Assembly (NCBI GenBank): GCA_964475835.1
Contig: CAYYYL010000022.1
Coordinates: 1-47,163 of the forward strand
Length of the DNA stretch: 47,163 bases
Source of the DNA: JABDCI01 sp964475835
GTDB taxonomy: Bacteria > Verrucomicrobiota > Verrucomicrobiia > JABWAM01
Reading direction: 5' to 3'
Below, piece after piece: positions 26,767 to 34,501 of the stretch; positions within the stretch are counted from its first letter, which is position 1, and each line of letters begins with the position of its first letter. A program made the position numbers and the translations under genes. Below the pieces are notes generated by a model, which searched no databases, was not told the DNA's origin, and saw only the letters and a list, made by a program, of their open reading frames with translations.

Positions 26767-27518
26767 GATGTTCGGATCACCCGGGTATCACAAATATGAT
26801 CATGCAACGCACGTTTTTGGCCATCCCAGATCACCATGAGATAGCCGATGCCGAGGGTAAATCCGCTCACCATTTCTCCGAAATATCGGCCCAGGGCCCT
26901 GCCATACGTAAGCCGCGAACCATCGGAACGCACCACTTGAAGCTTGAGCGCCATTTTTCCGGGCGTCGCGGAAAATTTTCCCACAAACCAGGTATAGTAG
27001 GCCACACCCACCGCGGTATTGAAAAGAAACTCCACTCCCTTGACCGCCAGGATTGCCATACCGGCTTTCCCACGTGGTGTTAAACTACCCACCATCACAA
27101 AATCCACCAGGAGATTGGTCAGCAGATTGACGACAAAGAGGAGAAGTCCATCGATCAGCTTCGCGGCAAATCGTGGGCCAAACCCGGCAAATTCCATCTC
27201 CGAACCCACAAGCCCCCCCTCCTTGAGGCGTTGGAAAAACACGGGCTTACAGGCGGCGCAGATCCAGGAGGTCTTGAACTGAACCATGTCCTCCCGCAGA
27301 AACTGCCCCCGACACTCGGCACACACCTCATGCCCACCCTGAGGAGCCATCGTCGGGGCAGAAGGAGCCGCAACGGAGGAATACGGTTGCCAGTCCGCCA
27401 TCCCCTGCTTCCAGACCAGAGTGGTCGACTGGATCCTTCCCACGGAAACCAAACGATGAAACTCCGCATCCGGCACGGGACCCTGCTGGGTTCCATTATC
27501 CGCATAGTACCATTCCAT
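26763..27518 (-). CDS. GYF-2 / zinc ribbon / RDD membrane protein
   Basis: 251 aa. Residues 1-50 form a GYF_2 domain (WYYADNGTQQGPVPDAEFHRLV...TLVWKQGMADWQP), a peptide-binding fold. A CxxC...CxxC ribbon (CAECRGQFLREDMVQF then CAACK) is next. An RDD domain with four helices (about 112-245: GFGPRFAAKLIDGLLLFVVN, GKFSATPGKMALKLQVV) ends the protein. It is the first gene of the ten-gene run and the second RDD protein in it. ATG start. Confidence 0.85.
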   Translation of the reverse strand: MEWYYADNGTQQGPVPDAEFHRLVSVGRIQSTTLVWKQGMADWQPYSSVAAPSAPTMAPQGGHEVCAECRGQFLREDMVQFKTSWICAACKPVFFQRLKEGGLVGSEMEFAGFGPRFAAKLIDGLLLFVVNLLTNLLVDFVMVGSLTPRGKAGMAILAVKGVEFLFNTAVGVAYYTWFVGKFSATPGKMALKLQVVRSDGSRLTYGRALGRYFGEMVSGFTLGIGYLMVIWDGQKRALHDHICDTRVIRTS

Positions 27519-27580
27519 GGGGAAATCGTTCTAAATCTGTCGGTGGAGAAAAGCAATGTTGAACCATTGGGGGGCCGGCC

Positions 27581-29203
27581 TCATTCTTTTTCCTTGAGAA
27601 AAAGTTTCAGGTGCCCGATGAGACGCGTAGCCCGGACGACACGTCCGGTAAATCCAATGTAACCATCGGGACGCATCAGAAGAAGTCCGTCATGAGGCAT
27701 TCCAAGGGCATCCGAAACCTGGGAGGACGGATCCAGAAGAATGGGATGGCGGGTGGTGAATTCCTTCGGGGATCCCACCCCCGTCCATACCTGATACACC
27801 TGAACATGCAGCCCGAATCGCCGGGAGACTTCATCGCCAATTCGTTGCCCTTTTGAAAAACCATCGGCATCGTCCGCACACACCAGAAGCACGTGTTCCA
27901 GGGATCGCAAAAGATCAAAGATTCGAACCTCTTTCCTCGTGGCGGCATCGACAAATACTCCGTCGGGAATTCGGTCCCCGGCTAGAGGAAACCTCTTCCA
28001 ACGCAGATCACTCTTCACAAGGGAGCTTCCCCGATAGTGCACATACAGCTCGGACACAAAATCGCGCATGCGAGTTTGAATCCAGTGCTGTTTCAGCAAC
28101 CATGCCCCCAGAAATCTCCGTATCCAACGCACCCATGGCCGGGAACTGAATGCGCTTCGAAAAAAAAGATTCGTGATCCTCAAAACGTTCCGTGCCACCG
28201 GATGCCGTTCTTCATCATAAGTCTCCAAAAACTCCATGGGAGCGGCATCCAGATTTACCAAAGCCAGTTTCCAGGCCAGATTGTAGGCATCCTGAATTCC
28301 TGTGTTCATCCCCTGACCTCCTGCAGGACTGTGAACATGTGCGGCATCTCCTGCCAAAAAGACCCGTCCGAATTGCAAGGCTGGAACGATGCGCCGGTGC
28401 AACCGGAATTGGGAAAGCCATCTCGGTTCACTCAACTTCGCCTTGAAAGGGGAGACTTGGTCCAGAATTTCCTGGAATTCCCGGAGCGAGGGGTTGAATC
28501 CAAGGGCCGAGTCCACAGAATTTCGAAGCGTGATGAGCCGGTAACGCTGCTCCCCATGCATCGGAATGGCGCCACACATACCCCGTGTCCGCACAAACGC
28601 ATGCACTTCATCGCCCGGGGCATCCCAATCCACACGCACATCCGCCAGGGAAAATTCCTCCTCGTAGGGGGCCCCCTCGAACGGAACTCTCAACAAATGG
28701 CGCACCGTGCTGTGCACCCCATCACACCCCATCACCCATCCCGTCCGAACCTTCTCCCTTCGGCCATCAAAGAAACACAATTCCGCTTCCACATACGCGT
28801 CGTGCGAGGCTAGACCGACCAACTCGACGCGTCGTTCAACCGTGCGCCCCAGGTCCCTGAGATATTGAATGAGGACCCGTTCCGTCTCGGACTGCTCCAG
28901 AATCAACGGAAATGGAAACGGACTTTTAAGACCTCCAAATTTCAGATGGGCAAACTCACGCCCATGCGTGTAAAGATGCGCCCCCTTTAACAATTGACCC
29001 CGCTCAACCATGGAACCGGCGATCCCCATGACCTCGAAAATCTCAAGCGTCCTCGGCTGGATCACGAGAGCCTTGGATTTGTCGGAGGGAGCCCCGGCCC
29101 GGTCGATGATCCGGCAACGCACCCCATGGCGGATCAATTCCGCCGCCATCACGAGCCCGGTCGGGCCCGCACCCACCACGAGGACATCGGTGTCAAATTC
29201 CAT
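27581..29203 (-). CDS. FAD-dependent aromatic-type monooxygenase
   Basis: 540 aa. Class A flavoprotein hydroxylase related to PheA/TfdB/MhpA. It uses NAD(P)H and O2 to hydroxylate small, often phenolic or polyketide, substrates. Rossmann motif GAGPTGL (11-17), the DG motif CDGVHSTVRHL (160-170), GDAAHVHSPAGGQGMNTGIQ (285-304) binding the flavin ribityl, and a thioredoxin-like C-terminal domain (about 400-540: HPILLDPSSQ, GLLLMRPDGYIG). The substrate cannot be named. It follows the conserved hypothetical gene by 20 bp and may share its promoter. No other aromatic-degradation gene is near. Confidence 0.88.
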   Translation of the reverse strand: MEFDTDVLVVGAGPTGLVMAAELIRHGVRCRIIDRAGAPSDKSKALVIQPRTLEIFEVMGIAGSMVERGQLLKGAHLYTHGREFAHLKFGGLKSPFPFPLILEQSETERVLIQYLRDLGRTVERRVELVGLASHDAYVEAELCFFDGRREKVRTGWVMGCDGVHSTVRHLLRVPFEGAPYEEEFSLADVRVDWDAPGDEVHAFVRTRGMCGAIPMHGEQRYRLITLRNSVDSALGFNPSLREFQEILDQVSPFKAKLSEPRWLSQFRLHRRIVPALQFGRVFLAGDAAHVHSPAGGQGMNTGIQDAYNLAWKLALVNLDAAPMEFLETYDEERHPVARNVLRITNLFFRSAFSSRPWVRWIRRFLGAWLLKQHWIQTRMRDFVSELYVHYRGSSLVKSDLRWKRFPLAGDRIPDGVFVDAATRKEVRIFDLLRSLEHVLLVCADDADGFSKGQRIGDEVSRRFGLHVQVYQVWTGVGSPKEFTTRHPILLDPSSQVSDALGMPHDGLLLMRPDGYIGFTGRVVRATRLIGHLKLFLKEKE

Positions 29204-29223
29204 GAAGGAAATGCCGCAGACGG

Positions 29224-29841
29224 TCAGTGTGTCCGATCCAGGGAGGGCTCACCCTCCATGTACTTGATGAACTGGTCAAAAATCGAGGCCAGTTCATTCA
29301 GTGGTTTTTTTTGAAATTCAGATTCCTCCCCAGCCTCGCGAAACTCCACAAACCCAACGTGGGTCTCCACATCATACTCCCCGAGTGCCTCATCCAGAAA
29401 AAGATACCCGATCTGGGCATACGCCTGCGTCTGCTCCTCAGAATAACCTTTCATGTAGAGCGTCACGCCTGCCTTGTGCTCGTCGGGTTGAAGGGTGACC
29501 CAGACATCTTCCGGACGAAGGGTCAGATCCCTCAAATGGATCGTGTCGATCGGAAGGCGTCTCTGACGAAAGGACACCACCTTCCATCGCGGCAGGTCAG
29601 GAGCTGCCCGGCAAAGGGTCTCGACCGCCGGAAATAATTCGCGGATTCCATCCGCACTGATCACAATTTCACGGATCCCATTCTCGACCGGTCCAATCTC
29701 GAATGTCAGACCGTCCTGGACACGCTCAAGGGCCTCCGCCAGGGAGCGGAAAATCGAATCACGTTCATTCTCGAAACGGAACAACTCTTCTTCGTGATCC
29801 TGAAACCATTTCCAAAAAGAGGTTTCGGGTCGGATCGCCAT
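29224..29841 (-). CDS. Conserved hypothetical protein
   Basis: 205 aa, soluble, acidic, no signal peptide. Opens SFWKWFQDHEEELFRFENERDSIF, then LTFEIGPVENGIREIVISADGIRELFPAVE and WKVVSFRQRR. This pattern (WxWF...L, EIVISADG, FPxVE, W-x-V-x-x-F-R) recurs in uncharacterised proteins of many phyla, though no function is known to me. A C-terminal part near 150-165 has GYLFLDEALGEYDVETHVGF. ATG start. Lies between ssb and the monooxygenase. Confidence 0.7.
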   Translation of the reverse strand: MAIRPETSFWKWFQDHEEELFRFENERDSIFRSLAEALERVQDGLTFEIGPVENGIREIVISADGIRELFPAVETLCRAAPDLPRWKVVSFRQRRLPIDTIHLRDLTLRPEDVWVTLQPDEHKAGVTLYMKGYSEEQTQAYAQIGYLFLDEALGEYDVETHVGFVEFREAGEESEFQKKPLNELASIFDQFIKYMEGEPSLDRTH

Positions 29842-29900
29842 AGCTGCACCTGCCTACCACGACATGCGATAAAAAGACAAAACAAAACCAACAACAGACA

Positions 29901-30335
29901 TCAAAAAGGAATATCGTCGTTCTCGAGATCCGGGCCCCCACTGCTTTTGCCACCCACGGCCGTCGAGACAGGTTCCTCACCCCCCTCAACATCACCCCCA
30001 CGCCCCCCACCTGAACCCAGGAACTGCAGACGCTCGCAATGAACCTTCAGAGTGGAACGTTTTTCCCCATTCTTTTCCCAGCTCTCGAATTGAAGGCGTC
30101 CTTCAACAAAAACAGGGCGTCCCTTCTTCAAATATTTCCCCGCAGCTTCCGCCTGCTTGCCCCAGACCACCACGTTGACGTAACAAACCTCCTCCTTCTC
30201 CTCGCCAGTCTCCGTGCGCCACGAACGATTGGTCGCCAATCCAATGTCCGCCACCGCACTCCCTTTAGGCGTGTACCGAACTTCAGGGTCGCGGGTGAGA
30301 TTGCCGATCAGGAGGACTTTGTTGAGTTGGGCCAT
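29901..30335 (-). CDS. ssb: Single-stranded DNA-binding protein
   Basis: 144 aa. Coats single-stranded DNA in replication, repair and recombination. OB-fold over about residues 1-105 (LNKVLLIGNLTRDPEVRYTPKG, VWGKQAEAAGKYLKKGRPVFVEGRL), a Gly-rich linker and the canonical acidic tip DDIPF that binds partner proteins. 9 bp after rpsF, the conserved rpsF-ssb pair, but rpsR does not follow. Confidence 0.97.
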   Translation of the reverse strand: MAQLNKVLLIGNLTRDPEVRYTPKGSAVADIGLATNRSWRTETGEEKEEVCYVNVVVWGKQAEAAGKYLKKGRPVFVEGRLQFESWEKNGEKRSTLKVHCERLQFLGSGGGRGGDVEGGEEPVSTAVGGKSSGGPDLENDDIPF

Positions 30336-30344
30336 AAAAAGGAA

Positions 30345-30665
30345 TCAAGCGGCCGCTGCAGCCTTCTTCGCCGGAACCGCTTCAGGCCGGAAGAAAACCA
30401 CGCGGAACACATCCTCATCCAACTTGAGTTTACTGCGAAAGGCCAGCAAATTTTCAGCCTCCATCTGGAAGCCGATGTTCACGTAGTAACCGGCATCAAT
30501 GGCTTGGGCGACGCGGGCGAAGGGACGCTTTTCCATGCGCTCAACCTTCTGCACCTTTCCCCCTGCAGTCTGGATGTCTTTCTCGAGCTTCTCGATGAGA
30601 TCCTTGCTGCTCTCTTCCTTGCCCTGCGTGTTCAAAATAAACAAACCTTCGTAATTGCGTAACAT
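30345..30665 (-). CDS. rpsF: 30S ribosomal protein S6
   Basis: 106 aa. S6 binds S18 and 16S rRNA on the small-subunit platform. NYEGLFILNTQ and KRPFARVAQAIDAGYYVNIGFQ match the family, and the ending is Ala-rich instead of the Glu tail of E. coli. ATG start, 17 bp after pth. Confidence 0.95.
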   Translation of the reverse strand: MLRNYEGLFILNTQGKEESSKDLIEKLEKDIQTAGGKVQKVERMEKRPFARVAQAIDAGYYVNIGFQMEAENLLAFRSKLKLDEDVFRVVFFRPEAVPAKKAAAAA

Positions 30666-30682
30666 AAAAATCTGGAAACAAC

Positions 30683-31303
30683 CTAATCTTGAGGCTCTTT
30701 CGGCGAATCGTCCTTGTTTTGGCCCGATGGGTTATAACGGTTCATCGCAGCCGCCAGGCCATCCGTGGCCCAACTTTCAACTGCGCAAACGGCATTCTTA
30801 AGCGATTGCTCGAGCCAAATCAACTCTGATTTTTCGAAAGGCTGGAGGACCCAATCGGACAGCCCAAGAGGGACCTCCGGGGCCGGACGGCCGATTCCCA
30901 CCCGAAGCCGGGCGAATTCCTTGGTATTCAGGTGCTCGATGATCGACTTCAATCCGTTATGCCCCCCCGCACTCCCGTGGGGACGCAATCGAAGGGACCC
31001 AGGTTTGACCTCCACGTCGTCCACCACCGTCAATAGGTTTTGCAGGTCGATCTTCCAGAAGTTCAAGGCGGCAATCACGGCCTGACCGCTAAGATTCATG
31101 AAGGTCACAGGTTTGAGGGCGATCCACCGGATCCCCTTATCCTTCCACTCCGCCACCAGGGCCGGGACACGGGCATGAGCGGCGAACTCAGCACCCTTCC
31201 GGGCCGCCAGGTGCTCGACCACCTGATATCCGATGTTATGACGCGTCAGGACATAACGCTTGCCGGGATTTCCCAACCCCACAATCAACCGAGCTTTCAT
31301 CAC
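30683..31303 (-). CDS. pth: Peptidyl-tRNA hydrolase
   Basis: 206 aa. Cleaves peptidyl-tRNA dropped from ribosomes. Motifs: GLGNPGKRYVLTRHNIGYQV with the catalytic His after TR (RHNIG), KPVTFMNLSGQAV, and DDVEVKPGSLRLRPHGSAGGHNGLKSI. The N-terminus MMKARLIVGLGNPG gives the start. The ATG overlaps the stop of the branching-enzyme gene as ATGA, so a housekeeping gene is coupled to an alpha-glucan gene. Confidence 0.96.
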   Translation of the reverse strand: MMKARLIVGLGNPGKRYVLTRHNIGYQVVEHLAARKGAEFAAHARVPALVAEWKDKGIRWIALKPVTFMNLSGQAVIAALNFWKIDLQNLLTVVDDVEVKPGSLRLRPHGSAGGHNGLKSIIEHLNTKEFARLRVGIGRPAPEVPLGLSDWVLQPFEKSELIWLEQSLKNAVCAVESWATDGLAAAMNRYNPSGQNKDDSPKEPQD

Positions 31304-32886
31304 GCCCAGTGTCGGTAGTTCAGATTTGGAAAGATATTATCCTTCCATTCACAATACCCGAGGAAATTCTCATCAATCCGCCCCGACTTGACCTGCTCGT
31401 AAAGCCGAGAGAACCGGAGTATGTGGTCCTTGGTACGACGAACCGCATAAGGCACCGTAGTGCCGGTCTTCATGATGAATGCCCAATCGCTCGATTGGGC
31501 AAGCAACAACTCCCGGCCGGCCTGCGTGATGGCGCGCTCGAAAACACCGCCACGGTTTTGATGATGCCGGGCAAGCTCCACCATCCGGTCCGCCGCCACA
31601 TGCAAATGCGGATAAATCCATGAATTCGATCCTTCCAACCAGACCTCCCAGTATCCCTTATTTCCCCACGACGATTCGCTCGGAGTCGAGATCTGCTGGG
31701 TCGGATGCCTTTCCAGATATTCTGCGGGCGTGGTGAGACTGAACATCTTCTGATCGTAACACGACTTGCGGATGAAAAAATTCAGGAAATCCGGTCCCTC
31801 GTACCACCAATGCCCGTACAACTCGGCGTCATAGGGTGCCAGGATGATCGGTGGCCGTCCCATCGTCGCCGCGAGATGCTCCACCTGTCGCTCCCGGTTG
31901 AACATGAAGTTTCCGGCATGTTCCGCCGCCTTTTCATGGGCAAGGCGGGGACGATAAGGTTCCTTGTAGTTTGTCTTTCCGGTGATCCGGTAGTACTTCA
32001 AGCCCGTGTGACACCGGATCCCATCCGGATGGATGTAGGGCCGGATGTAGTCGTAATCCAACTCAAACCCGACATCCCTGTAGAACTCCCGGTATTCCGA
32101 ATCCCCGGGATAGCCCTCCTCCGCACTCCAGACCTGCTTGGAGGATTCGATATCACGGGCAAACGCGGCGGGGCCGCTACGGGTGAAAAGAGGCGCGAAC
32201 ACACCAAACCTGGGTTGCGGGTCGGCAAACATCACCCCATGCGTGTCCATGATGAAAAACCGGATCTCCGCCTCGGAGAGCACTCTTTCAACCCCTTGGA
32301 AATAGGCGCACTCCGGCAGCCAAATGCCACGCGGATCCCGACCGAAACATTCACGGTAGTGATCCTTCGCCACCATGATCTGGGCCCTCACCGCCTCCGG
32401 GGTGTCGCGCATTAAAGGGAGAAACCCGTGCGTCGCCCCACACGTGATGATCTCCAGTTTGCCGGCATCCTGAAACTTGCGAAAGGCCGAAACAAGATTT
32501 CGGTGATACTGATCACAGAACGTGTTTCGTGCCGTATGAAACTTGTGATGATAGTGCCAGGCGAGTTCGTGAAACTCGTGCTGCCAGCGCGTGCGATCAA
32601 TCTCCTTCTCCGTTAATTCAATCGACCGGGAAATGTGCTGCACATAACGCTCCTGCAACAGCGGATCGAGGAGCATCGCACACAGAGGCGGGCTCATCGT
32701 CATCGTGAGCCGGAAATCCACCCCGTCGTGGAGCAGACCATCCATCATATTCACAAGGGGGACATACGTCTCCGTAATTGCCTCGAACAACCAGTCCTCC
32801 TCCATGAAACGGGCGTGCTCGGGATGGCGGACGAACGGAAGGTGGGCGTGTAAAACCAGAGCAACGTATCCTTGAGGCATAGTCAT
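31300..32886 (-). CDS. GH57 1,4-alpha-glucan branching enzyme (DUF1957 type)
   Basis: 528 aa. Retaining branching enzyme that forms alpha-1,6 branches in glycogen, in the cytosol. GH57 signature HAHLPFVRHPEH (13-24), nucleophile E192 in IWLPECAY, and acid/base D353 in ILAPYDAELYGHWWYEGP; these positions lie close to those of the archaeal TK1436 enzyme. A C-terminal helical DUF1957 part (about 415-528) contains SSWGNKGYWEVWLEG and AQSSDWAFIMKTGT. It is linked to the DUF4912 gene upstream and is a likely glycogen partner of glgA at 41947. Confidence 0.93.
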   Translation of the reverse strand: MTMPQGYVALVLHAHLPFVRHPEHARFMEEDWLFEAITETYVPLVNMMDGLLHDGVDFRLTMTMSPPLCAMLLDPLLQERYVQHISRSIELTEKEIDRTRWQHEFHELAWHYHHKFHTARNTFCDQYHRNLVSAFRKFQDAGKLEIITCGATHGFLPLMRDTPEAVRAQIMVAKDHYRECFGRDPRGIWLPECAYFQGVERVLSEAEIRFFIMDTHGVMFADPQPRFGVFAPLFTRSGPAAFARDIESSKQVWSAEEGYPGDSEYREFYRDVGFELDYDYIRPYIHPDGIRCHTGLKYYRITGKTNYKEPYRPRLAHEKAAEHAGNFMFNRERQVEHLAATMGRPPIILAPYDAELYGHWWYEGPDFLNFFIRKSCYDQKMFSLTTPAEYLERHPTQQISTPSESSWGNKGYWEVWLEGSNSWIYPHLHVAADRMVELARHHQNRGGVFERAITQAGRELLLAQSSDWAFIMKTGTTVPYAVRRTKDHILRFSRLYEQVKSGRIDENFLGYCEWKDNIFPNLNYRHWA

Positions 32887-32925
32887 TATATTCGGGTAAA
32901 ACCTTCGCCTCGTTCCAAATCTTTT

Positions 32926-34320
32926 CTAGGCACGCGTCGGCTCAACCAGATCCTTGGGATGTGGAACGACCCCAACGTCACCTTTACGAGCGGTGTTGCG
33001 AACAAAATTGAGATGAACCTCTCGTGTTTCCACTCCATCCGCCGAAGTTGCCGCTGCGGGAAGGGCAAACTTGCCATCGGGAAGCGCAAACTGAAATCTG
33101 AAGGTGCCGTCAGGCTTCAAGGCGATGGACTTTCCGTCAAACATCACCTTGGCATTCGGTTCAGTGGCCCCATAAACAATCAACTCCGCATTCACCTTAA
33201 ACCAGAAACCCCGCTCGGTCTGGGCACCAAACGATGCCCCAAATGGACTCGACAGGCTGAAAATCGCACTGCTCGTCTCCTCCCGAACCCGGCGCTGAAG
33301 CCACTCGGTCAGGACATCCGACCCCATTCGAATGCGGCGGAAAAGATCCCCTCCAAACATGCGAATCAAAGCCTCCTCGTCGAGGCCCTCCCCATAATTT
33401 ACCCCCTCGTAATCGAACGGGAAACGGAAACCTGCCTTCTGCAAACGGTAGATCACATCGAGGAGCTCCTCGCCGTCCTTGAAGTGCCCCTTCACCAGGG
33501 CAAAGAGTTCCCGGAAGCTGATCCAGAAGGGAATGGTGACAAACCGGGCCTCCTTATGATCGCTCATTCGATCGCTCGGAGTGCGCGTGGGACGGGAACG
33601 ACTGACCGTCTGAAACTGCCCCTCGTGATTGTAGAATCCAAACTCGGCATAGTAGTCGGTATTGGGCTCCACCTTCACAAACCAGTTCCTCGCAGCAGGA
33701 TTGATCGTCACCTCCTGGCAGATCGAACCGCGCGAATCCTTTCCCTGGTGCACGCGCAACTTCAACTCACCATAGCTTGCATGGCGGCGCATGTCATCCA
33801 TCTGCTGCCAGGAAAAATCCCAGTACGCATAAATCCACCAGGGATCGCGTGCCGCAAAAAAGAGACGGCCACTTCCATACGATTCGGGAAGCTCACCCAG
33901 ATCATCATAAGAGATCGGGGCGGACATCGTAACCACCGGAACCGTCTTCGCGGCAATTTCTGCAATGGGATCGGCAGGTTCGGGAGGTTTGGCAAGAGGG
34001 GGAATTCCCGTGGGAGGAGACGCTTGCGACGCACGACGACGGGACGGTGAAAGCTTGATCGTTTTCGAAGATTTTTTTACCGGTTTCCCATCATCGACCG
34101 GAGGGGTTTCCCGGGCCGCTGCAGGCTGATTGCGGGCGGAAGGCTTGCGGGGAGTGATCGATTTGTCCGATTTTTCCGCACTCGCGGACATGGCTGTAGC
34201 CGACAGAATGGATTCAATCAACTCATCCTTGCGTCCCGACAAAGCCTTTTTGATTCCCAGCTTGGCAGCCAGTTCCTTTAGGGCTTTGACTGTCTTTCCG
34301 CGCAATTCGGTGGGTTTCAC
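32926..34320 (-). CDS. DUF4912 protein with N-terminal Rho_N-like domain
   Basis: 464 aa, GTG start. Residues 1-40 (LRGKTVKALKELAAKLGIKK then KDELIESIL) match the Rho_N/SAP-like helical motif. A basic Ser/Pro-rich linker (55-115) follows. The DUF4912 domain lies at about 140-260 (ARDPWWIYAYWDFS, ELKLRVHQG, WFVKVEPNTDYYAEFGFY). The region after 260 has no assigned domain except an immunoglobulin-like beta segment near 380-440. DUF4912 genes often sit beside DUF1957 genes, as here, 39 bp upstream; they may bind glucan or regulate. Function not proven. Confidence 0.82.
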   Translation of the reverse strand: MKPTELRGKTVKALKELAAKLGIKKALSGRKDELIESILSATAMSASAEKSDKSITPRKPSARNQPAAARETPPVDDGKPVKKSSKTIKLSPSRRRASQASPPTGIPPLAKPPEPADPIAEIAAKTVPVVTMSAPISYDDLGELPESYGSGRLFFAARDPWWIYAYWDFSWQQMDDMRRHASYGELKLRVHQGKDSRGSICQEVTINPAARNWFVKVEPNTDYYAEFGFYNHEGQFQTVSRSRPTRTPSDRMSDHKEARFVTIPFWISFRELFALVKGHFKDGEELLDVIYRLQKAGFRFPFDYEGVNYGEGLDEEALIRMFGGDLFRRIRMGSDVLTEWLQRRVREETSSAIFSLSSPFGASFGAQTERGFWFKVNAELIVYGATEPNAKVMFDGKSIALKPDGTFRFQFALPDGKFALPAAATSADGVETREVHLNFVRNTARKGDVGVVPHPKDLVEPTRA

Positions 34321-34343
34321 GTCAAAAAAGGTTTTGGAGCTTC

Positions 34344-34371
34344 ATTATCCGGCGGTTTCCTCGCACCGCAA
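34344..34371 (-). promoter_or_regulatory. Possible sigma-70-like promoter for the DUF4912-branching enzyme operon
   Basis: Minus-strand -10 candidate GATAAT (34344-34349) and -35 candidate TTGCGG (34366-34371) with a 16-bp spacer, 24 bp upstream of the GTG start. The -35 is poor. It lies in the gap after the GH94 gene where a start is expected. Confidence 0.3.
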
Positions 34372-34501
34372 GGACAAAATCAAACCCAATCTTGGCATAT
34401 GGCACACGATTCATGCAAATCACCAAAAAGATTCATGATTGGAGGGCTAAATCTGTCCCTGCCAATGCTTTGGAAAAGAAGGGAGAATCCCTCAGAGAAT
34501 C

